Shown here: positions 25,379 through 33,131 of the stretch, piece by piece
Layout: every line of letters starts with the position of its first letter
How positions within the stretch are numbered: the stretch's first letter is position 1
From: CAZKFG01 sp964551985
Lineage (GTDB): Bacteria > Bacillota > Negativicutes > Acidaminococcales > JAISLQ01
NCBI GenBank assembly: GCA_964551985.1
Contig: CAZKFG010000010.1
Coordinates: 1-42,346 of the forward strand
Direction of reading: 5' to 3'
Length of the DNA: 42,346 bases
Notes under the pieces: generated by a model
Told to the model about the DNA's origin: nothing
Databases searched by the model: none
Seen by the model: the letters and a program-made list of their open reading frames with translations, nothing else
Made by a program: the position numbers and the translations under genes

Positions 25379-26143
25379 TTATTTTAATAACTCAAACAAC
25401 TGCTTACCAATTAGCAAAACAGTAATTACAACAAATAACGGTTTAACGTAAGCCGCTCCTTTACTTAAAGCCACTTTAGTTCCAACAATGGCACCTAAAA
25501 TCATGGCAATAGCAACAGGTAAAGCATAAGAATAATTAACCGTACCTAAATAAGCAAAAAACATTGCCGCCGCAACATTGCTGGCAAAGTTTAACACTCT
25601 GGCATTTGCCGCTGCACCAACAAAATCAAAACCTAAATGCACAAAGAAAAACATCAAAAAAGACCCTGTACCAGGACCAAAAAAGCCGTCATAAAAACCC
25701 ATCACCAAAGCGACACCTGCGGCAAGAAAAAGATGTTTACTGCTTATCTCTTTATAAGAAGAATTTATACCAAAGTTCTTTTTAAACAAACTATAAACAG
25801 TAACCAAAATAAGCATTACAACAACAAGTGGACGCAAAAACTCTGATGACATATTATAGACAGCATAAACACCCACTAAAGAGCCGAAAAAAGACAAGAA
25901 AAACAACTTTTTTAAGAGTCTAAAATCAGCCTTGCCAGAACGAAAAAAAGAAACAGCACTGGTAAAAGCACCCATAAAAGCAGCAAACTTATTCGTACCA
26001 AGCACAACTACAGGTTCAAGCCCTGTGAGCATCAAAGCAGGAATCATTATAAGACCTCCACCACCGACTACACTATCGACAAAAGATGCCACAAACCCTG
26101 CCACAAACAAAAATAAAAGCATTTGTAAATTAATATCTTCCAC
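25379..26143 (-). CDS. TSUP-family (TauE/SafE) membrane transporter
   Basis: A 254-residue integral membrane protein of the TauE/SafE family, with about eight hydrophobic segments and the two repeated family motifs: GGGGLIMIPALMLTGLEP near the N-terminus and DGFFGPGTGSFLMFFFVHLG in the second half. Relatives export or take up sulfite, sulfoacetate or other small anions; the substrate cannot be told here. The start is GTG at 26141-26143 behind AAAGGA. It is divergent from the nitroreductase gene. Confidence 0.85.
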   Translation of the reverse strand: MEDINLQMLLFLFVAGFVASFVDSVVGGGGLIMIPALMLTGLEPVVVLGTNKFAAFMGAFTSAVSFFRSGKADFRLLKKLFFLSFFGSLVGVYAVYNMSSEFLRPLVVVMLILVTVYSLFKKNFGINSSYKEISSKHLFLAAGVALVMGFYDGFFGPGTGSFLMFFFVHLGFDFVGAAANARVLNFASNVAAAMFFAYLGTVNYSYALPVAIAMILGAIVGTKVALSKGAAYVKPLFVVITVLLIGKQLFELLK

Positions 26144-26285
26144 TATCTCAAGTCCTTTGCAAAATTTAATAATACTTATTATAACCTAAAACAATGCCTT
26201 TTATGCAATAATATTTATAAATCAGTTAGTTATTTTTTGGAAAATATATTATAATAAAAACATATAAAATTGCAGGAGGTATTAC

Positions 26286-26807
26286 ATGAACTTTTATAAC
26301 CTAGCAAAAAACAGATTTTCCGTAAGAAGTTTTTTAAACCAACCTATCGAACAAGAAAAAGTAAATTATATACTAAAGGCAGCCAATTTAGCTCCAACAG
26401 CAGCAAACAGGCAACCACATAGAATAATTGTTATAACAGACAAACAAAAACTAACAGCTTTAAAAGACTGCACTGTATACACTTTTAACGCTCCACTTAA
26501 TTTTTTGATTTGTTATGACAATACCAAAAGTTGGGTAAGACCTTGCGATAATGAAAACATGGGATATGTTGATGCCAGTATTGTTACAACGCACATGATG
26601 CTTGCAATAGCAGATGTTGGACTAGGCTCGACTTGGGTCGGACACTTTGATATAGAAAAAATAAAAAAACTCTTTAACCTACCACAAAACATTATACCTA
26701 TTGCCCTATTACCAACAGGCTATTCAAGCGCCGATGCCAAACCAAGCATAAAGCACGAAGACCGTTTGCCTATTAATGAGTTTGTATATTACGATGAAAT
26801 TAAATAA
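26286..26807 (+). CDS. Nitroreductase-family FMN oxidoreductase
   Basis: A 173-residue member of the small nitroreductase group. The N-terminus NFYNLAKNRFSVRSFLNQPI holds the Arg-rich FMN phosphate contact, LAPTAANRQPHRIIVI is the next FMN-binding stretch, and GLGSTWVGHFD lies in the C-terminal half. Members reduce flavins, nitro compounds or quinones with NAD(P)H; the natural substrate is unknown. The start has AGGAGG 7 nt upstream. The gene stands alone with a terminator overlapping its stop. The upstream 140 bp are very AT-rich and hold several weak promoter-like matches. Confidence 0.85.
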   Translation: MNFYNLAKNRFSVRSFLNQPIEQEKVNYILKAANLAPTAANRQPHRIIVITDKQKLTALKDCTVYTFNAPLNFLICYDNTKSWVRPCDNENMGYVDASIVTTHMMLAIADVGLGSTWVGHFDIEKIKKLFNLPQNIIPIALLPTGYSSADAKPSIKHEDRLPINEFVYYDEIK

Positions 26808-26835
26808 AAAATACTGCCATATGGCAGTATTTTTT
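26806..26835. terminator. Bidirectional intrinsic terminator
   Basis: AAAATACTGCC and GGCAGTATTTT pair around ATAT, flanked by A- and T-runs. It ends both the nitroreductase gene and the convergent ferritin gene. Confidence 0.88.
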
Positions 26836-26840
26836 ATTTA

Positions 26841-27326
26841 TTATCTTTGTCCTAATTTATCATCAAAATAAAATAGTGCAGCAGAATTATCTGGAATTCT
26901 CTTCATTTTTTCTACAATCTCACTAGCAGTAGCTTCTTCTTCTACTTGTTCATTAATGAACCATTGTAAAAATACACATGTTGCATTGTCTTTTTCCGCA
27001 ATTGCCATTTGATATAGATTGTCAATCAATGATGTTACATGCTGCTCGTGTGCCAAAACTTTTTCAAAAACTAAAAGTGGTGTTGTATATTTGTCTTTTG
27101 TTGCCTGAATATCTTTTAGTTCAACAACTCCACCACGTTCTAAAAGATAACCCATAAGCTTATGACCGTGAGTCATTTCTTCTTCAAATTGAGCTTTAAA
27201 CCAGTGAGCAAAACCATTTAAAGACTGCTGTGCAAAGTGGGTTGACATCCCTAGATACATATAAGCTGAATAGTACTCTGCTTGAATTTGATCGTTAATA
27301 GCCTTTTGTAATTTTTTACTTATCAT
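26841..27326 (-). CDS. Ferritin (non-heme, FtnA-type)
   Basis: A 161-residue ferritin. All ferroxidase ligands fall at the canonical numbers when counted from ATG 27326: Glu17, Glu50, His53, Glu94, Gln127 and Glu130. It should form 24-mer cages that oxidise and store iron in the cytoplasm. I prefer the second ATG (27326) because AAGGAG runs directly into the first ATG (27335). The gene follows the pyrophosphatase gene after 31 nt with no terminator seen, so it is probably cotranscribed or has a promoter inside that gene. No iron box is apparent here. Confidence 0.93.
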   Translation of the reverse strand: MISKKLQKAINDQIQAEYYSAYMYLGMSTHFAQQSLNGFAHWFKAQFEEEMTHGHKLMGYLLERGGVVELKDIQATKDKYTTPLLVFEKVLAHEQHVTSLIDNLYQMAIAEKDNATCVFLQWFINEQVEEEATASEIVEKMKRIPDNSAALFYFDDKLGQR

Positions 27327-27357
27327 TAAAATCATCTCCTTAAAAATTTATATAAAA

Positions 27358-29001
27358 CTAGCCTATCTCATTTACCGCCAAAGCAATAGGTGGAATAAGC
27401 TGTTTTTTCCTTGATAAAACGCCTGGCAAACTAATGATATTCTCTTTAACATCTCGTTTAAAAGCATACTCAATAAGTTTTTTCTCATCGCCTACGACAA
27501 GTAAATCAGTATTAGAATTAATAATATCAGTGACCATCAAAAGTGCCAAGCAATAATTATTTTTCTTTCTCAATTTCTCTAAATGCTTTACAAAATCGGC
27601 TTTAACCTCATAAAGCTCTTGGCTATCAAGAACATAAACCTGACTTATAGACAAAGAATAGTCACCAAGATGCAACTCTTTTAAGTCCTGCTTAATCAAC
27701 TTATCTGGCGTCTTTTTCTTCAAACTCGCACCAGAGCGTAATAAGTTTGTACCATAATCTATTATATCAACATTAGCAATTTTAGCCAACCTTTTTGCAA
27801 CAACTTCATCTTCAGCTGTTGTAGTAGGAGATTTAAAAATCACTGTATCAGACAAAATAGCCGACAACAAAAGTCCTGCTATATAACGCGGAATTCCAAT
27901 ATTATTTTGCTCAAATAGGCTCGTTACAATAGTTGCAGTACAGCCAACAGGACGCTGCAAAATAAAAATCGGCTCGTTTGTCTGCATTCCACCTAATCTA
28001 TGATGGTCAATTATTTCTAAAATTTTCGTATTTTCAATCCCTTCGACCGCTTGAGAAAACTCATTATGGTCAACTAAAATAACCTCTTTACTTTTAGTAT
28101 TAATTAAAGCATTGCGATTTATTATCCCAAAGAGCTTATTGTTTTTAACAACAGGATAATTCCTATAAGTGCTAGAAACCACCTTAGCTTTTACATCGTC
28201 AAGCAAATCTTCGGGCGAAAAACAAATCAAATCAGTCTGCATCAAATTGCTCACAGGAATACTTTGATTTACAAGCCTTGCACAAGAATAACTATCATAA
28301 TTACAACTCAAAACTACAATCCCAAGCTTTGCTGCTCTTTGCAAAAACTCATCTGTCGCGCAATCTTTGAGCCCACCTGTAATAATAACCCCAGCAACCT
28401 TAATATCAAGACACAAGTCCAATACATCAAGCCTATCACCAACAATTATAACATCCCCTGCTTTATAAGCCTTTAAACTTGTAGCCAAACTGGAACCAGC
28501 AATTTTAAGTTTTCCCTCAATCAGCTTATCTAAGCAGCCTTCACCACTTAAAACCTCTGCTTGCAATACCTCTTTTAAAGCAGTAAATTTGACTCCACGT
28601 TCTTTAAAATTAAAAGTATCAATATCTTTTAAAAATTGCTTTGCCACATCACCAATAGACACTATTCCCAAAAAATCTCCATCATCATTTAAAACAGGAA
28701 TAGATTTTATCTTTGATTTGCTCATAATAAGAGATAACTTAAACAAACTATCATCAGGATGTACACTATTGGGCAAATTATCCATCATAATATCTTTAGC
28801 CCGTGGATAAAAATCATTAATAAACATCGGCGGTTGGACATCAAAAAAATCAAGTGCAAACTGAGTTTCAGCATTCAAATTGCCTGCCCTAAAAGCATGA
28901 GCCTTAACACCTATTTGATTTTTCAAATAAGCATAAGCAACAGCCGAGCAAATACTGTCTGTATCAGGGTTCCGGTGCCCAATAACATATACCGGGTTCA
29001 T
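27358..29001 (-). CDS. ppaC: Manganese-dependent inorganic pyrophosphatase, family II, with CBS and DRTGG domains
   Basis: A 547-residue nucleotide-regulated family II pyrophosphatase that hydrolyses pyrophosphate to phosphate. The DHH catalytic domain is split: GHRNPDTDS at 8-16, then an insert of about 240 residues with two CBS domains (around 65-125 and 245-305) flanking a DRTGG domain (~140-235). The DHH part resumes with DHNE (311-314) and DHH (332-334). The C-terminal DHHA2 domain carries RSGASLKKK and a final SRKKQLIPPI. In characterised relatives the CBS domains bind AMP or ADP (inhibition) and ATP or diadenosine polyphosphates (activation). It is divergent from ogt. Confidence 0.94.
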   Translation of the reverse strand: MNPVYVIGHRNPDTDSICSAVAYAYLKNQIGVKAHAFRAGNLNAETQFALDFFDVQPPMFINDFYPRAKDIMMDNLPNSVHPDDSLFKLSLIMSKSKIKSIPVLNDDGDFLGIVSIGDVAKQFLKDIDTFNFKERGVKFTALKEVLQAEVLSGEGCLDKLIEGKLKIAGSSLATSLKAYKAGDVIIVGDRLDVLDLCLDIKVAGVIITGGLKDCATDEFLQRAAKLGIVVLSCNYDSYSCARLVNQSIPVSNLMQTDLICFSPEDLLDDVKAKVVSSTYRNYPVVKNNKLFGIINRNALINTKSKEVILVDHNEFSQAVEGIENTKILEIIDHHRLGGMQTNEPIFILQRPVGCTATIVTSLFEQNNIGIPRYIAGLLLSAILSDTVIFKSPTTTAEDEVVAKRLAKIANVDIIDYGTNLLRSGASLKKKTPDKLIKQDLKELHLGDYSLSISQVYVLDSQELYEVKADFVKHLEKLRKKNNYCLALLMVTDIINSNTDLLVVGDEKKLIEYAFKRDVKENIISLPGVLSRKKQLIPPIALAVNEIG

Positions 29002-29034
29002 AATTATAACATCCTTTCAAAATACTATAAACAT

Positions 29035-29043
29035 ATTATAACA
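29035..29043 (-). promoter_or_regulatory. Possible extended -10 promoter of ppaC-ferritin
   Basis: The minus strand reads TGTTATAAT, an extended -10 element (TGnTATAAT), about 35 nt before the ppaC start. No good -35 is present at the usual distance. Confidence 0.4.
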
Positions 29044-29089
29044 CAAAAGAAATTTTTTATTATATAATAAAAATAAAAAGGAAATTATT

Positions 29090-29545
29090 ATGAGTGAATT
29101 TTACTTTTCAACAACCATCGGTATATTTAAAATCAGCGCGCAAAACGACTGCATAACTAATCTTGAACTGACAAAAGAAACCAAATTACCAAAAAATCCA
29201 GCAACTGCTACACCATTAATAAAAACAGCTATAAAACAACTAAATGAATATTTATCAGGTACAAGAAAAACCTTTGATTTACCACTCGAGCCTACAGGCA
29301 CAGCCTTTCAAAAATCTGTCTGGTCAGAACTTCAACGCATACCTTATGGCACAACCTTAAACTACAAACAGCTAGCTCAAAATATAGGCAATCCAAATGC
29401 CGCAAGAGCAGTCGGTAATGCCAACAACAAAAACCCTATTATAATATTTATACCCTGCCACAGAGTTATAGGAAAAAATGGTTCTCTTACAGGCTTTGCC
29501 GCAGGACTGGATGTAAAAGAAAAATTATTAGAACTGGAAAAATAA
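29090..29545 (+). CDS. ogt: Methylated-DNA-protein-cysteine methyltransferase
   Basis: A 151-residue DNA repair protein that moves alkyl groups from O6-alkylguanine or O4-alkylthymine to its own Cys. The acceptor motif PCHRV has Cys123, preceded by ARAVGNANNKNP and the helix-turn-helix segment GTTLNYKQLAQNIGNP. The short N-terminal domain fits the Ogt type without an AdaA fusion. The start has AAGGAAA upstream. The gene ends in a terminator hairpin that is almost identical to one 3.5 kb away on the far side of the restriction cassette. Confidence 0.94.
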   Translation: MSEFYFSTTIGIFKISAQNDCITNLELTKETKLPKNPATATPLIKTAIKQLNEYLSGTRKTFDLPLEPTGTAFQKSVWSELQRIPYGTTLNYKQLAQNIGNPNAARAVGNANNKNPIIIFIPCHRVIGKNGSLTGFAAGLDVKEKLLELEK

Positions 29546-29579
29546 AAAATAACGACTTTAAGTCGTTATTTTTTATTTG
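29544..29579. terminator. Bidirectional terminator hairpin, left copy of a 36-bp repeat
   Basis: AATAACGACTT and AAGTCGTTATT pair with flanking A- and T-runs, forming a terminator for ogt (+) and for the specificity gene (-). The 36-bp segment matches 33096-33131 at all but one position, in the loop region. The two copies bracket the restriction-modification genes. Confidence 0.88.
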
Positions 29580-29585
29580 TTTAAA

Positions 29586-30980
29586 TTAATCCTTGTCAAT
29601 ATCAGCAAGTAGCTCTAACGCCTTATCTTCACCTTGTTCAATAGCCACCTCAACTGCCGTTTTGGCAAGTTCTAACAATTCTTTAGATTGCTTTCTCAAA
29701 GCAAACGACTGCTGGATTTTTTCAGCTATTTGGATTTGGATGGATTGTTCAAGAATTGGTAAAGGTAATGCTAAAAATTCATCTTTATTTACAGCAGTTA
29801 AAATAGTCCCCGAACAACGTTTTTTCATTAATGCTTGCATAGGCTCGGACTTAAACAATAAAAGTAGCGTTTCCGGATTATACTTTTTTGATGTAATCAC
29901 ATAAAACCCTGTCGAGCATAAAGCTTCATCATACTCATCTGTTATCAATGCACAACTATTCAAAGATCCCTCAATGGAAGATATTATAACTTGTCCTTTT
30001 TTTACACATCTTCTTGCTCTTGTAGGAAGTTCAACCCCTAAAGTTTTTTCAGTGTTTTTAATATCTCCGCTATTGCCGATATTAGAAAGCTCAATATATT
30101 GATATTCTATCTCACTGCTTGGTTCATAGTTTTTATCGTGCAACACACAAATACTTTGCACTGTATCAAGACAATTTAACTTGCCCTCTATCTCCTCATA
30201 TTTCGGTTGATAGTATTCGCTATCAAACCTACCAGATGTGCCAAACGAACTGCTAAAACTTTTTATCGCCACAGGTTCTTTGCTTGGAGCATAGTCTAAC
30301 AACCCTAAATGTGATAACAATAGGTTTTCGGCGGAAGTATATAGATTATAAGATTTAAGTAAACAAATATTTGCTTTTTCAAAACAATCAACAATTTTCT
30401 GCTGAATGATCGCGTTTATCAAAGGAATAAATATTTCTTTCACTTCTTCGGGATTAACATTTGTTTGGTTTATAGATTGTCTTGCTCGTGATTTTATAGC
30501 TTTTACCCCATATTTTGTATTCAAAAATGTTGCTAAATACTCTGCCTTAATAATAGCTTCATTTGGAACAAATCTAACCAAGTATGATGCAAAAATGAAA
30601 TCCGTGCAGGTATTTTTGTAGAATATGCCTGTCCTGCCAACCCATTCATAAGAGTTTGTTCTGTTAAATAAGACATCTTTGTTGTTCAGCTTGAACGTAT
30701 CAGCTTCTAAGCTTGCTAAATCTGCAAATTTATTTACTTGAAAGTCACATAGCATATTATGGATTTCATTCATTCTATAAATTGGGAAGCCTTTGTTTTC
30801 CTCATTCATGGCAGTAGAAACACCATATTGTGAAGTCAATAATATTTCGCCAATTTTTCTATATTTTATAGTTGGATTTTTAAAGATTGTCGTTGTCCAA
30901 AATGGGCTATCTATTCGAAAATCCTTATTTTTTACTACCTCACTCAACCTAATCTCTACCGCTTCCAGCCCATCCATCAA
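29586..30980 (-). CDS. Restriction-modification specificity subunit (HsdS-like)
   Basis: A 464-residue specificity protein with two target recognition domains (~25-190 and ~245-430), each followed by a helical spacer. The first spacer is NAIIQQKIVDCFEKANICLL; the second is QIQIAEKIQQSFALRKQSKE. This is the HsdS layout that recognises a bipartite DNA site and docks the methylase. First starts available are TTG 30980 and ATG 30977, with no good ribosome site. The frame stays open upstream and reads FNKQKYQKLMDGLEAVE; if relatives begin near that point, their Met would correspond to Phe (TTC) here. It lies 41 nt after the methylase gene on the same transcript. Confidence 0.85.
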   Translation of the reverse strand: MMDGLEAVEIRLSEVVKNKDFRIDSPFWTTTIFKNPTIKYRKIGEILLTSQYGVSTAMNEENKGFPIYRMNEIHNMLCDFQVNKFADLASLEADTFKLNNKDVLFNRTNSYEWVGRTGIFYKNTCTDFIFASYLVRFVPNEAIIKAEYLATFLNTKYGVKAIKSRARQSINQTNVNPEEVKEIFIPLINAIIQQKIVDCFEKANICLLKSYNLYTSAENLLLSHLGLLDYAPSKEPVAIKSFSSSFGTSGRFDSEYYQPKYEEIEGKLNCLDTVQSICVLHDKNYEPSSEIEYQYIELSNIGNSGDIKNTEKTLGVELPTRARRCVKKGQVIISSIEGSLNSCALITDEYDEALCSTGFYVITSKKYNPETLLLLFKSEPMQALMKKRCSGTILTAVNKDEFLALPLPILEQSIQIQIAEKIQQSFALRKQSKELLELAKTAVEVAIEQGEDKALELLADIDKD

Positions 30981-31021
30981 CTTTTGATATTTTTGCTTGT
31001 TGAAAGGCTCAACAGACGGGC

Positions 31022-33007
31022 TTAGCGGAAAAAACTTAAACCTTCCTTTTTGGCAAACTCTATAAAGGCTTCGGCAATGCCTTCTTGTGTTAGTCCGTCG
31101 TGATTAAACAAATCATGTTTTACTATTATGTGCCCGTGGTTGTCTAGTAGATTTTCGCCTGTATCTGGATCTTTTATATATATTTTATCGCCAGAGTTGT
31201 CTTTTCCACTTTCTTGCATTGTGGCAAAAAAGATATTGTAATCGTCTACTTTTGGACATAGTTCATCGTCCCATTTTTGCACGAACAGAACGCTTGTTTT
31301 TGTGCCTGTGTGCGGTTTGAAAGTGTTGCCGTGAAGTCCTACAACAGCTAGTATGCGGCAGCGTTCGGCGATGAAATCACGGATTTGTTTGTCGCTCGAG
31401 TTGTTAAATCGTCCTTGTGGCAAGACTATTGCCATTCTGCCGCCTGGTTTTAAAAAGTCTAGGTTGCGTTCGATGAACAGTACATCTCGCCCGAGTTTGT
31501 TTTGCCATTTGCCGTTTGCTTTTTTACCTAGTTCGTAACGGCTGATTATTTGATTTTCTTTTATATCGCCAGCAAAAGGTGGGTTTGCCATAAGGACATC
31601 AAAAGAAAAGTCTTTATAGTCTTTTGAGCCTTTGGGGCGGATTGCTTTTAGCTTTTTAAAACCTTGATTGTATGTGTCATTCCATTTTTCTTGCTTAGTT
31701 GTCTCTTCCCAGCGTGCATAGTCAAGTGTATTTAGGTGCAAGACGTTTGTTTGCCCGTCACCTGCGATAAGGTTTAGCGTTCTAGCTACTCGTACGGCTT
31801 TTTCGTCAAAGTCTATTGCAAAGACTTTATCTTGAACGTATCTTAGTTCTTCATTACTGCGTTGTTCTGTGGTGAAGTTTTCGCCTTGTGGTAGTCCTTT
31901 GTTTTTTCTGATAGCGTCCCAAACATAAAAAATTGAGTGGACGGTAAATCCAGCACTACCAGCGGCTGTATCTATGACAAATTCGTTTTCTTTAGGGTTT
32001 ATCATTTTAACGCACATGTCTATAATATAACGTGGGGTGAAGTACTGCCCTTTTTCGCCCTTGCTGGATTTGCTCATTAGATATTCAAAGGCATCGTCAA
32101 CTACATCAAGATTAGAGTTAAATAGTTTAACATCTTGTAGGCTAGATACGCAAACTGCAAGGTGAGAGGGTGAGAGCATTATTTTGCTGTCATCGTCAAA
32201 CACTCCGTCCCATTTTTTCTTGGCGTCAGCAAATAGGTCAGTTATTTTTTCTTTTAGCTCGTAATCGGTGCAGCCGTTGTTGCGAAAGCGCAAAAAGGCT
32301 GTTTTATCGCGTGCGGCTTCTAGCTCGTCGTAGAGTTTGGCAAAAATTAGTTTGAATACTTCTTCAAACACGTCCACGCCTGCGTTTGCCAATACTTCGT
32401 CTTCCATCTCTAATATGAGGTCTTTTAAGGATTTCTTTTCTCTTTGCAGTTTGTCTGTGCGTTCTAAGTCTTGATAGGTAAATTGTTCATTGATTATGTC
32501 AGAAAGTTTTTGGTTGACCGTTGGAATATTGCTTATATATTCAAAGTAATTTGGGTCTTTACGATTGTAATATGATATTTGGCTGCCGTTCGTCCACACG
32601 CCAACCGGTGCGCCTGTGGCGTTACAATATGATTTTAGTTGTTCTTTACCGTCTGTTAGTTTTGGCTTTTTTACTTCTACAATAATATAGGGTACTGTTG
32701 GGCGGTCTTTGTCCCACACGACAATATCGGCGCGTTTTACTTCTCGTCCAAAATGTATAGGTGTTTCAAGGTCAATTCTTGAGGTTGGGTATTTGTATTG
32801 GTTTATCAGTTTATGTAAAAAAAGCTGTCTTACTGCCTCTTCTGGTGTTAGTTTTATTTCCTTTTTGCGGATAAGGCAAGTTGTATATGGTGTTTGTAGT
32901 CCTTTTATTTGTTTTGTAATTATGCGACTTTGTATAGCTTCACGTTCTGCGTCAGTAAATTGAGTGTCATCATAGTTTGAATTTTTAAAAATTTGGTTAA
33001 GTTGCAT
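31022..33007 (-). CDS. Fused nuclease-methyltransferase subunit of a restriction-modification system
   Basis: A 661-residue protein in two parts. Residues ~50-140 form an HsdR-N-like PD-(D/E)XK nuclease domain with candidate catalytic residues Asp94 (RADIVVW) and Glu111-x-Lys113 (IIVEVKKP). From ~205 on it is a type I-like N6-adenine methylase: GQYFTPR (320-326), the SAM motif DTAAGSAGF (346-354, usually DPACGSGGF) and the catalytic NPPF (475-478). A separate specificity subunit follows and no HsdR translocase is present. This resembles the type IIB BcgI plan (nuclease-methylase A subunit plus specificity B subunit) rather than classical type I. ATG 33007 has GGAGG 6 nt upstream. G and C are closer to balance than in neighbouring genes. 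Confidence 0.88.
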   Translation of the reverse strand: MQLNQIFKNSNYDDTQFTDAEREAIQSRIITKQIKGLQTPYTTCLIRKKEIKLTPEEAVRQLFLHKLINQYKYPTSRIDLETPIHFGREVKRADIVVWDKDRPTVPYIIVEVKKPKLTDGKEQLKSYCNATGAPVGVWTNGSQISYYNRKDPNYFEYISNIPTVNQKLSDIINEQFTYQDLERTDKLQREKKSLKDLILEMEDEVLANAGVDVFEEVFKLIFAKLYDELEAARDKTAFLRFRNNGCTDYELKEKITDLFADAKKKWDGVFDDDSKIMLSPSHLAVCVSSLQDVKLFNSNLDVVDDAFEYLMSKSSKGEKGQYFTPRYIIDMCVKMINPKENEFVIDTAAGSAGFTVHSIFYVWDAIRKNKGLPQGENFTTEQRSNEELRYVQDKVFAIDFDEKAVRVARTLNLIAGDGQTNVLHLNTLDYARWEETTKQEKWNDTYNQGFKKLKAIRPKGSKDYKDFSFDVLMANPPFAGDIKENQIISRYELGKKANGKWQNKLGRDVLFIERNLDFLKPGGRMAIVLPQGRFNNSSDKQIRDFIAERCRILAVVGLHGNTFKPHTGTKTSVLFVQKWDDELCPKVDDYNIFFATMQESGKDNSGDKIYIKDPDTGENLLDNHGHIIVKHDLFNHDGLTQEGIAEAFIEFAKKEGLSFFR

Positions 33008-33040
33008 CTTTTCCTCCAAATTAGCTTTTTATTGAGTACT

Positions 33041-33069
33041 ATTATAATGTTATTAGATAAATTTTACAA
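33041..33069 (-). promoter_or_regulatory. Predicted promoter of the restriction-modification operon
   Basis: Minus-strand -35 TTGTAA (33064-33069), 17-bp spacer and consensus -10 TATAAT (33041-33046), 34 bp before the methylase start codon. Confidence 0.65.
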
Positions 33070-33095
33070 TATTTAATAGTTGTCTGCACAAGGCA

Positions 33096-33131
33096 AAAAA
33101 ATAACGACTTAAAGTCGTTATTTTTTATTTG
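33096..33131. terminator. Terminator hairpin, right copy of a 36-bp repeat
   Basis: AATAACGACTT and AAGTCGTTATT form the same hairpin as at 29544-29579, with T-runs on both sides. On the minus strand it terminates the HD-GYP gene, whose stop codon falls inside it, before the restriction operon promoter. Confidence 0.88.

Noticed and set aside
29586..33007. Classical type I restriction system
   Set aside because: No HsdR helicase-translocase gene is present and the nuclease-like domain is fused to the methylase, so a type IIB-like call fits better.
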